Of a stretch of DNA of 5,543 nucleotides, positions 1-5,543 are shown piece after piece. The notes beneath the pieces were generated by a model. That model did not search any database and was not told where the DNA came from. It saw only the letters and a program-made list of their open reading frames with translations. A program made the position numbers and the translations under genes. Source of the DNA: Candidatus Aminicenantota bacterium (lineage in GTDB: Bacteria; Acidobacteriota; Aminicenantia; Aminicenantales; Aminicenantaceae); contig SOIA01000367.1 in NCBI GenBank assembly GCA_004378665.1, positions 1-5,543 on the forward strand. Direction: 5' to 3'. Every line of letters starts with the position of its first letter. Position 1 is the stretch's first letter.

Positions 1-54
<54 letters not shown>

Positions 55-66
55 TCGAAATTTTCC

Positions 67-1149
67 TCACTTCTTCCCTTCAATTCTTTGCTGTAGGAAC
101 CTTATGATTTTTGCGCTTCCCGAGGGAAAAGGATAGAGCCGCATACCTTGGAGAGTCACCCAGCGATGATGGCTTTTATTCATGTGTGGAGCTTTTTTTA
201 AGCAGCATTCGTAAGCATACAGGGAAACCTGGAATTGAGTATAGGAATGCTGGACTCTGATCAGGAGTTTTTCTGATTGGATTTCTGCGTGGAGCTCCTC
301 TTTTATCTCACGATGAAGAGCCTCCTCTAATGTCTCCCCTGGTTTTGTTTTTCCTCCGGGAAATTCCCAGAGGTCTGCCAGGAGTCCTCTGGATGGTCTT
401 TTTTGAATGAGAAATCTTCCGTTTTTTCGGATTATAGCCACAACCGCTTCGATCTTTCGATAATTCCTTTTTTTGGGGAGAGGGATAACTTCCTGTTTAC
501 CGTCCTTATACGCCTGGCAGTAATCACTGAGAGGGCAGAGAAGGCAGTAAGGATTTTTAGGCCGGCAAACCAGGGCTCCCAGCTCCATCATTGCCTGGTT
601 AAAGACACCGGTCCTTTTTTGCGGGAAGTAAGGAGCCAGAAAATCGAGAAGCACTTTATCGTTTTTAGGATCGGCTTCACCCCGGACTCCTTTCAATCTC
701 ATTATGATTCTGCGCACATTGGCGTCCACAACCGGAAACGGTTTATCAAAAGTCAGGCTGAGGACGGCAGCCGTGATGTAAGGGCCGAATCCAGGGAGTT
801 TGTTCAATTCCTTGTATTCTTGCGGAAGACGTCCGTTGAATTTATCCACAATGATCTTTGAAGCTTTGTGCAGATTTTTTGCTCTCTGGTAATAACCCAG
901 GCCCTGCCAGGCTTTGAGGATTCTTCGGAGAGGAGCCTGACTGAGACTCTGAATATCCGGAAAGGTTTTAATCCATTCGGAATAATAGGGAAGCACGGCT
1001 TGAACCGTTGTCTGCTGGAGCATGACCTCGGAGACCCAGATCGTGTAGGGATTGCGGTCCTTCCTCCAGGGAAGCTTTCTGTGATGCTGCTTGTACCAGA
1101 GAAGCAATTTTCTCTGGAATGAGGATGTGTCTGTGTTTTGACCTTCCAT
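67..1149 (-). CDS. mutY: A/G-specific adenine DNA glycosylase MutY
   Basis: MutY removes adenine mispaired with 8-oxoguanine, starting base-excision repair in the cytoplasm. The 360-residue length is normal for the family. The N-terminal HhH-GPD domain spans about 10-215. It has the catalytic Glu41 in WVSEVMLQQT, the helix-hairpin-helix LPGFGPYITAAV (118-129, with Tyr124) and the catalytic Asp142 in VVDANVRR. The 4Fe-4S loop is complete: C195-x6-C202-x2-C205-x5-C211. A Nudix-fold domain (about 232-350) reads the 8-oxoG side. Its Nudix box (266-288) keeps GGK, Glu272 and REIKEEL, but His287 replaces the usual Gly. The FSH-type lesion-reading loop is Tyr303-Thr304-Gln305, so the usual His is Gln. 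The ATG is the only possible upstream start, since a TAA lies in frame directly before it. No Shine-Dalgarno site is seen at normal distance; the nearest purine tract (AGGGAG, complement of 1168-1173) is 18 nt away and overlaps a palindrome. The gene converges on the tRNA. Confidence 0.97.
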   Translation of the reverse strand: MEGQNTDTSSFQRKLLLWYKQHHRKLPWRKDRNPYTIWVSEVMLQQTTVQAVLPYYSEWIKTFPDIQSLSQAPLRRILKAWQGLGYYQRAKNLHKASKIIVDKFNGRLPQEYKELNKLPGFGPYITAAVLSLTFDKPFPVVDANVRRIIMRLKGVRGEADPKNDKVLLDFLAPYFPQKRTGVFNQAMMELGALVCRPKNPYCLLCPLSDYCQAYKDGKQEVIPLPKKRNYRKIEAVVAIIRKNGRFLIQKRPSRGLLADLWEFPGGKTKPGETLEEALHREIKEELHAEIQSEKLLIRVQHSYTQFQVSLYAYECCLKKAPHMNKSHHRWVTLQGMRLYPFPSGSAKIIRFLQQRIEGKK

Positions 1150-1157
1150 TTATGTAT

Positions 1158-1169
1158 AGAAAGCTTTCT
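1158..1169. repeat. 12-bp perfect palindrome in the mutY leader
   Basis: AGAAAGCTTTCT is exactly self-complementary and lies 8 bases upstream of the mutY start codon. It overlaps the last two bases of the only purine-rich AGGGAG tract that could serve as the mutY ribosome-binding site. It could be a protein-binding site or a small leader hairpin (four-base stem AGAA/TTCT, four-base loop). Twelve-base palindromes also occur by chance in AT-rich spacers, so function is uncertain. Confidence 0.3.
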
Positions 1170-1298
1170 CCCTTCTTGTTTTACATGTCAGGACAATGCA
1201 CAGGAGATTCCTCTATCAATTTTTCATAATTTATCGATGCACAAGACCGTTTTAGCACGATTGACTATCCTTTGGCAAAGCGAAGTTCTAAACTCTTC

Positions 1299-1327
1299 TT
1301 GACATCGATATTTGAGTATTATATTTT
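1299..1327 (+). promoter_or_regulatory. sigma70-like promoter TTGACA-17-TATTTT
   Basis: A consensus -35 hexamer TTGACA (1299-1304) is followed after 17 bases by TATTTT (1322-1327), matching four of six -10 positions. The -10 sits inside an AT-rich run that also offers TATATT at 1320-1325 with a 15-base spacer. Transcription would begin near 1334 and run rightward through the short open frame at 1379-1534 into the kinase gene, giving a leader of about 280 nt. It is the best full promoter match in the intergenic region. Confidence 0.5.
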
Positions 1328-1378
1328 TTTAATGAATTCTACAGAAAAAACTGAAGTTAGTGGTGTTGTAACCATCCA

Positions 1379-1534
1379 GTGACTCAGTTTGAAGGAGAGG
1401 TGGAGTCCGTTCCTTCGCACCAGGGATCATTTCAAGCCAAATACGCCTCCAGTGGGGAGATGGACGTGACAGCCTTTATCGATGAGGGGATGAATCCGGA
1501 ATTCACCCCTCGAATCCTCCTTTCCGATGATTGA
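1379..1534 (+). CDS. possible small hypothetical protein or gene remnant (51 codons)
   Basis: A plus-strand frame opens after a TAG at 1358-1360 and stays open to TGA at 1532-1534. The first plausible start is GTG at 1379, with internal ATGs at 1460 and 1490. The product would begin V/M-TQFEGEVESV and end PEFTPRILLSDD. Its amino-acid mix looks protein-like: acidic, mixed hydrophobic, no low complexity. I do not recognise the family. No good Shine-Dalgarno site precedes the GTG. The region upstream in another frame, ATG 1332 to TGA 1380-1382 (ending EVSGVVTIQ), could be joined to it by a single frameshift near 1378, which would suggest a decayed gene. The opposite strand is also open over part of this stretch, so a chance frame is possible. 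It might instead act as a short leader frame before the kinase gene. Confidence 0.25.
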   Translation: MTQFEGEVESVPSHQGSFQAKYASSGEMDVTAFIDEGMNPEFTPRILLSDD

Positions 1535-1593
1535 CACTGTTTGCGTCATTTGCAATCATAGAACGCATCTGGGCTATGTGTGAGTAAATTATA

Positions 1594-1599
1594 TATAAT
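1594..1599 (+). promoter_or_regulatory. perfect -10 box (TATAAT) before the kinase gene
   Basis: TATAAT lies 15 bases before the kinase ATG in an alternating AT stretch. No good -35 is present at 16-18 bases; TGGGCT at 1570-1575, with an 18-base spacer, matches only three positions. If used, transcription would begin near 1606 and leave an almost leaderless mRNA starting at or inside the weak AGG site. A second candidate -35, TTGACA at 1531-1536, pairs with AATCAT (1554-1559, 17-base spacer, four of six matches) and would give a more usual leader. Confidence 0.4.
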
Positions 1600-1606
1600 A
1601 TCGATT

Positions 1607-1610
1607 AGGT
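1607..1610 (+). promoter_or_regulatory. weak ribosome-binding site of the kinase gene
   Basis: AGGT ends four bases before the ATG at 1615, with AAAA filling the gap. It is a short, close Shine-Dalgarno match, much weaker than the AGGAGG of the downstream gene. The chosen ATG is nevertheless well supported, because the kinase fold begins immediately after it (GKYDIQSILGKGAMG). Confidence 0.4.
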
Positions 1611-1614
1611 AAAA

Positions 1615-3570
1615 ATGAAGAAAATAGGCAAATACGATATCCAGAGCATACTGGGAAAAGGAGCAATGGGGATTGTTTACAAAGCTCTTGATCCCGATAT
1701 CAACCGCAAAGTGGCCATCAAGACAATTCGTTTCGATTTAGCCTCAGAAGAGACTGATAATGAAGAAATTATGCAGAGGTTCATGAGAGAGGCCCAGGCA
1801 GCGGGAAAACTGACCCACCCCAATATCATCACGATCTTCGATGTGGGAAGAGAGGAGGACCTGACCTACATCGTCATGCAGTTTATCGAAGGCCCGAGTC
1901 TCCAGAGGCTGATTGCTCGAGGCGAGAAATTTTCTGTGCAAGATGTCACCAAACTCATGGAAACGGTTTGTGGTGCTCTGGATTATGCCCATCAGCATGG
2001 GATTGTCCATCGGGATATTAAGCCTGGCAACATTCTGTTGGATAACAATAGAAAACCTTATATCTGTGATTTTGGTGTGGCACGGGTTGATACTTCCACT
2101 TTGACTCAAGCAGGAACAGCCGTGGGAACACCGAGTTACATGTCTCCTGAACAGGTCATGGGCAAGAAAGTGGATAAACGCTCGGATATATTCTCGATAG
2201 GATGCATCCTGTATGAGATTTTGGCGGGAAGACGGCCTTTTGAAGCCGAGAGTATCACGACTGTCATTTATAAGATCATCAACGAAGAGCCTCCGGCTCT
2301 AAGTGAACTCAAAAAGGGACTCCCGGAAGGGTTTGGGAAAATCATCGGCAAAGCATTGGCCAAAGACGCGAACAACCGCTACCAGAATTGCAAGCAGCTT
2401 GCCGAAGATTTACGCAATTTGGACAGACTGTCCGATAAGACCGTAGCCATTACCGTGACCAAGGAAGCGCTGATCCCTGAAGTCGAGGAGAAAGAAGAGG
2501 AAAAAGAGGAAGAAAAGAAGAAAAGAAGACTGGGACTCATCCTCGGGATCACAATTCCTGCTGTTTTGATCATCGCTGCCGGCGGAGCTTATTTTTATAA
2601 TGAACAAACTGGAAAATTGCCTTTTGTTACAGAGGTTGTCCAGAAAATATCTGGAATGCTGGGCTCACCGCCGAGCAAAGCGCAGCCTGGTGTGATGCTC
2701 ACCATAGAAGAGAAATTGATCAAGGCCAAAGAGAGTTTAGAAAAAGGATATTATGCAGATACCATCCGTCTTGCCGAAGAAGTTTTGGCTGAGGATGCGG
2801 GCAACATAGCCGCTCAAGATTATAAGGATCGAGCCAAGAAACAGATGGAGATGGCTGGGGCGAAACCCGGTCAGAAGGTTGAGCCGAAACCACCCCCTGA
2901 TCCAAAAGAAGCTGTCGTTGATCCTAAGGCACAAGCGCTCAACAGCATCAAACAGAGTTTTGAAAAAGGGGACTACAACGGAACGGTCAACCTGGCAAAT
3001 GCTTTCCTTGCCGAGAATCCGGGTGATTCAACAGCTCTGGATTACAAGAATAAAGCGGAAACACAAATATCGATTGGAAACATGCTCCAGACGGGAATCA
3101 ACCACTTCAACAGTAGAAGATATGAACAGTGCAAGCGGGAAATGGAGAAAATATTTACACTGGAAAAAGACCACAAAGAAGCCCGGAGGTACTGGAACCG
3201 GGCGGATCGGGCCATTTTCGAAATCGGCGCACGGAGGGATATCACTGGCGTATTAGTAAGTGTGAGGAAGGCTGTGCAGGAGAAGGACCTGCCGGTGATT
3301 CTTTACTATATCGGATCTGCAGAGTTAAGAGATCGGAAACAAATGGACTCGATAGAAATTCTTAACAATTATGACAATATCCAATCTGTCGACGAGAACA
3401 TAACGATAACATTCAAAGACAGAACACATGCAGAAGTGAAATTTTTTAATTTTTCGACTGCTGTCAACAAGTATTCTGGTCAGCGAGAAAGGATTTATGA
3501 AGGAAACATCACTTGGACCATGGAAAAACAGGGGAAAGACTGGAAAATAATAAAAGAAGATAGACAATAG
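1615..3570 (+). CDS. transmembrane Ser/Thr protein kinase (Hanks type) with periplasmic TPR-like and NTF2-like domains
   Basis: This is a receptor-like eukaryotic-type kinase that phosphorylates Ser/Thr of target proteins using ATP. The catalytic domain (about 7-270) is complete: glycine loop GKGAMGIV (14-21), Lys36 in VAIK, helix-C Glu59, HRD with Asp134 plus Lys136 and Asn139, DFG at 152-154, and SPE at 177-179. The activation loop holds several Thr residues (162, 164, 168, 172). A charged linker, EEKEEEKEEEKKKRR (291-305), leads to one membrane helix at about 306-328. The basic side faces in, so the C-terminal half should lie outside the membrane. There, three TPR-like repeats (about 363-412, 437-486, 488-536) share the pattern KGxYxxTxxLAxxxLAExP. 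The last 110 residues resemble an NTF2/SnoaL-like fold by their ending (WTMEKQGKDWKI); this is my inference. TAG is followed in frame by TGA. The next gene starts 59 bases later without a terminator, so the two are probably co-transcribed. The substrate is unknown. Confidence 0.95.
   Translation: MKKIGKYDIQSILGKGAMGIVYKALDPDINRKVAIKTIRFDLASEETDNEEIMQRFMREAQAAGKLTHPNIITIFDVGREEDLTYIVMQFIEGPSLQRLIARGEKFSVQDVTKLMETVCGALDYAHQHGIVHRDIKPGNILLDNNRKPYICDFGVARVDTSTLTQAGTAVGTPSYMSPEQVMGKKVDKRSDIFSIGCILYEILAGRRPFEAESITTVIYKIINEEPPALSELKKGLPEGFGKIIGKALAKDANNRYQNCKQLAEDLRNLDRLSDKTVAITVTKEALIPEVEEKEEEKEEEKKKRRLGLILGITIPAVLIIAAGGAYFYNEQTGKLPFVTEVVQKISGMLGSPPSKAQPGVMLTIEEKLIKAKESLEKGYYADTIRLAEEVLAEDAGNIAAQDYKDRAKKQMEMAGAKPGQKVEPKPPPDPKEAVVDPKAQALNSIKQSFEKGDYNGTVNLANAFLAENPGDSTALDYKNKAETQISIGNMLQTGINHFNSRRYEQCKREMEKIFTLEKDHKEARRYWNRADRAIFEIGARRDITGVLVSVRKAVQEKDLPVILYYIGSAELRDRKQMDSIEILNNYDNIQSVDENITITFKDRTHAEVKFFNFSTAVNKYSGQRERIYEGNITWTMEKQGKDWKIIKEDRQ
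2485..2529 (+). repeat. 45-base homopurine tract with an internal 20-base mirror repeat
   Basis: Every base from 2485 to 2529 on the plus strand is A or G. Positions 2509-2528 read the same forwards and backwards on one strand (a mirror repeat built from GAAGAAAA units). It encodes the Glu/Lys-rich juxtamembrane linker of the kinase. Such tracts can slip in replication and, as mirror repeats, can in principle form triplex DNA. The simplest reading is low-complexity coding sequence. Confidence 0.7.
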
Positions 3571-3617
3571 TGATTACAGGCATATTTGCCGTTTAGAAAA
3601 GAATCATTGCATATAAG

Positions 3618-3623
3618 AGGAGG
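3618..3623 (+). promoter_or_regulatory. strong ribosome-binding site AGGAGG
   Basis: A full AGGAGG core within AAGAGGAGGG lies six bases upstream of the ATG at 3630. It fixes the start of the secreted NHL-repeat protein and suggests efficient translation, in contrast to the weak site of the upstream kinase gene. No promoter is needed in the 59-base gap if the two genes form an operon. Confidence 0.85.
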
Positions 3624-3629
3624 GAAAGG

Positions 3630-5543
3630 ATGATACAGAAGAAACTCAGAGTAGGTATAACCTTAACCAGTGTTTTTCTCCTGTTTTTTCTTCTTGTTGT
3701 TCTAGAAGCAGCTCCTGTTAAAATCAAAGTCAAGCTGGACAATGCGAGCATCAAAGCCACCAAAGCAATCGCAGGAAGGACTCTTGTCCGGGTTCCTTTG
3801 AATACTATTCTGGATGGGGAAAGGGAAGGAGATTGGTATAGAGTCCAATATCAAGGAGCCTCTGGATACATCCATTCGATGAATGTAGAGGAAGTCACCG
3901 GAGCCGCGGCTGGAGGAGGAGCGCCTGGCATGACAACAAAGACTCAGCCAGAAATCGTTGCCGAGATCAGTGTCAGGATGAATGAGAGCACAAAGAAGAT
4001 CAGCCGGGAGAAAAAATATGATGAAGCCATTGATTCTCTGTGGCCTTTGGTCGCCAAAGCTTTCACAATCATAGACAAGAGGAAAGAGAAAGAATTGGCG
4101 ACTGAGATCTTCTATTGGATGGGAGTGGCTCATGCCAGTAAAGGGGATTCGATGTCGGCTTTGAAAGAATTCAAGAGTATGTACGAAGTGGATTATAATT
4201 ATGCAAAGATGATTGTCCGCCTGAATCCAGATCCGAGGATTGTGACTCTCACTGACCAGGCCGATAAAGAATTCAGGGGATTGATCACAGAATATTCGAT
4301 CGAGATCACAACCGACCCGAAGGAAGCCAAGATAACGATAAACGGGGAGGAAATCGGTCTATCTCCTGAAATTTACCGGACCACGTCCCCAGAGGTTATT
4401 ATAGAGATAGCAAAAGAAGGATATAAAACTATCAAGGACGAGTTCTTCATCACTCATACTCCGTTTGAAAAAAATTATCCGCTCGAGAGAGCCGGAAGAG
4501 ATTTTGATATCAAATCCAATCCTATCGGCGCTCGAGTATTCATGGACGGTAAGGATATGAATGCAGTGACGAACTGTGTGTTACCGGTTGTTGCATTCGG
4601 CAAACACACAGTCAGGATAATCAAACAAAACTATTCAGAGTGGGAAAGGGAGGTGGATATTCCGATAGGAGAGGGAACTTTTTCTCTTTCGGTTTCGTTA
4701 ACTCCGATTAGTTACAAATTCATTCATAAATGGGGAAGTCCTGCGAGTCAAATCTTCAAGAATGCCACAGGCGTAGCCGTGGACAATGAAAACAATGTGT
4801 ATATCGCGAACGAAGGAGCAAGAAAAATACAGAGAATCACTTCGGATTGGAAGTTCGACAACAACTGGGGCGAAGGAGGCAAAGAAGCAAAGATCATTAA
4901 GAGCCCAGGGGGCATCGCCATCGATAATCAGGGGAATATATTTGTGACTGATGTCAAAAATAACTGTGTGTTTAAGTTTGATAAAAATGGGAAGTACAAG
5001 ATCAAATGGGGTGCGCTCGGTCAGCAGAACCATCAGTTCACCACTCCGACTGGTATCGCCACTGACAGCAAGGGCAATGTGTATGTTGTCGATTCAGGGA
5101 ACAACCGTGTAAAAAAATACGGGAGCGGAGCTAAATTATTGAGAATATGGGGACGACGCGGCGCCGGAGATGGAGAATTTTACCTGCCAACCGCGGTGGC
5201 AGTGAATTCAAAAGATGAGGTTTTTGTACTGGATAGGAATCGAGTGCAGAAGTTCACGAACGAGGGACGATTCCTCGCCAAGTGGGGAAAAGTGGGCACG
5301 TCCGACGGGGCATTCAAGAGTCCCCAGGGAATGTTCATCGATAAAGACGATTTTGTCTATATCGCTGATTCGGGCAACAACAGAATTCTGAAATTTGATG
5401 AAAACGGCAAGCAGATCACAAAATGGGGAAGCTCTGGGACTGGGCAAGGGCAGATGATGAATCCCATCTCCATCACCGTTGATGCTCGAGGCTATGTGTA
5501 TATTGTCGAGAAAGACAACAACAGAGTTCAGCTGTTCGGAGTC
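3630..5543 (+). CDS. secreted SH3 - TPR-like - PEGA - PEGA - NHL-repeat protein (3' end outside the window)
   Basis: The frame is open for 638 codons to the window edge, so the stop is not seen. The N-terminus is a signal peptide or anchor: basic MIQKKLR, a hydrophobic stretch (8-25), then LEAAP with likely cleavage after Ala27 or Ala28. There is no lipobox Cys. Residues 29-90 look like a bacterial SH3 domain (DWYRVQYQGASGYIHS). A Gly-rich linker (94-100) leads to a TPR-like helical stretch (108-222). Two PEGA domains follow at about 223-290 (DPKEAKITINGEEIGLSP, KEGYKT) and 291-358 (NPIGARVFMDGK, FGKHTVRI). From 362 on are six NHL repeats marked by Trp-Gly at W368, W413, W460, W507, W552 and W599 (45-47 residues apart), each with a core like GIAxDxxGNVYVxDSGNNRV. 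They probably make a six-bladed beta-propeller for protein or ligand binding. Location is inferred as periplasmic or cell surface. It likely shares an operon with the kinase gene. Its exact role is unknown. Confidence 0.93.
   Translation, partial: MIQKKLRVGITLTSVFLLFFLLVVLEAAPVKIKVKLDNASIKATKAIAGRTLVRVPLNTILDGEREGDWYRVQYQGASGYIHSMNVEEVTGAAAGGGAPGMTTKTQPEIVAEISVRMNESTKKISREKKYDEAIDSLWPLVAKAFTIIDKRKEKELATEIFYWMGVAHASKGDSMSALKEFKSMYEVDYNYAKMIVRLNPDPRIVTLTDQADKEFRGLITEYSIEITTDPKEAKITINGEEIGLSPEIYRTTSPEVIIEIAKEGYKTIKDEFFITHTPFEKNYPLERAGRDFDIKSNPIGARVFMDGKDMNAVTNCVLPVVAFGKHTVRIIKQNYSEWEREVDIPIGEGTFSLSVSLTPISYKFIHKWGSPASQIFKNATGVAVDNENNVYIANEGARKIQRITSDWKFDNNWGEGGKEAKIIKSPGGIAIDNQGNIFVTDVKNNCVFKFDKNGKYKIKWGALGQQNHQFTTPTGIATDSKGNVYVVDSGNNRVKKYGSGAKLLRIWGRRGAGDGEFYLPTAVAVNSKDEVFVLDRNRVQKFTNEGRFLAKWGKVGTSDGAFKSPQGMFIDKDDFVYIADSGNNRILKFDENGKQITKWGSSGTGQGQMMNPISITVDARGYVYIVEKDNNRVQLFGV

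Larger units (their letters stand above)
1150..1614. other. divergent intergenic region between mutY and the kinase gene
   Basis: This 465-base region separates two divergently transcribed genes and must hold the start signals of both. For the plus strand it has a clear TTGACA/TATTTT promoter at 1299-1327 and a perfect TATAAT at 1594-1599. For mutY I found no convincing -35/-10 pair. A 12-base perfect palindrome, AGAAAGCTTTCT (1158-1169), lies in the mutY leader. The palindrome ATCGAT occurs four times (1233, 1304, 1478, 1600). A 51-codon open frame lies at 1379-1534 and is listed separately. No hairpin followed by a T run, tRNA, rRNA or insertion-sequence ends were seen. Confidence 0.7.

Noticed and set aside
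403..1122. Two plus-strand open frames (403-861 and 868-1122) opposite mutY
   Set aside because: They lie entirely antisense to a full-length, motif-complete mutY, lack recognisable domains and good ribosome-binding sites, and look like shadows.
1318..1323. Minus-strand TATAAT as a mutY promoter
   Set aside because: The -35 position 17 bases upstream (TTCTGT) matches poorly, and the site is about 170 bases from the mutY start inside an AT-rich run that already fits a plus-strand promoter.
1400..1534. Antisense open frame over the small plus-strand frame
   Set aside because: It ends with a TGA near 1430 on the minus strand, has no start codon with a ribosome-binding site and no known family, so it was kept only as a caution against the plus-strand call.
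3579..3590. Possible terminator hairpin GGCA-TATT-TGCC after the kinase gene
   Set aside because: The stem is only four pairs and is followed by GTTTAGAAAA rather than a T run, so it is unlikely to end transcription.
3630..3720. Lipoprotein signal for the secreted protein
   Set aside because: The hydrophobic stretch is followed by LEAAP with no Cys, so there is no lipobox; a signal peptidase I type signal or an uncleaved anchor fits better.
3702..4133. Minus-strand open frame of 143 codons within the secreted protein gene
   Set aside because: The plus strand here encodes a continuous SH3/TPR-like protein. The reverse frame has no family likeness and no start signals.
4698..5447. Minus-strand frames at 4698-5033 and 5208-5447
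   Set aside because: They are reverse shadows of the NHL repeats; the repeated codon pattern of the propeller keeps the opposite strand open.

Overview
The window looks like a stretch of bacterial chromosome with moderate to slightly AT-rich composition. It carries, in order: the 3' part of a serine tRNA, a mutY DNA-repair gene on the minus strand, a 465-base divergent intergenic region, and two plus-strand genes. The two plus-strand genes are a membrane-spanning eukaryotic-like Ser/Thr protein kinase and a secreted SH3/PEGA/NHL-repeat protein whose 3' end runs off the window. This mix (Pkn-type kinase with a periplasmic repeat domain, PEGA domains, NHL propeller) fits lineages rich in such signalling proteins, such as Acidobacteriota or Aminicenantes-like bacteria or related deltaproteobacterial groups. 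That placement is inferred from gene style and has not been tested by comparison.

Region by region: 1-54 is the variable arm, T arm, acceptor strand and encoded CCA of a class II tRNA (Ser by its G73 and long arm). Twelve bases later lies the end of mutY (67-1149, minus), so tRNA and mutY converge with no visible terminator between them. MutY is full length, with the HhH-GPD catalytic domain, a 4Fe-4S cluster loop and a C-terminal Nudix-fold 8-oxoguanine-recognition domain. The divergent region (1150-1614) holds a good sigma70-like promoter (TTGACA-17-TATTTT), a perfect TATAAT just upstream of the kinase gene, four ATCGAT palindromes and a short open frame (1379-1534) that may be a small gene, a gene remnant or chance.

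The kinase (1615-3570) has an intact Hanks-type catalytic domain in the cytoplasm, a charged linker, one membrane helix, three TPR-like repeats and a probable NTF2-like C-terminal domain outside the membrane. Fifty-nine bases further on, with no terminator between and a strong Shine-Dalgarno site, begins a secreted protein (3630 to beyond 5543). It has a signal peptide, a bacterial SH3 domain, a TPR-like helical stretch, two PEGA domains and six NHL repeats that probably form a six-bladed propeller. The pair looks like an operon joining an envelope-facing kinase sensor to an envelope-located binding protein. That functional link is an inference from position and domain content. It is the part of the window most likely to represent an undescribed system.
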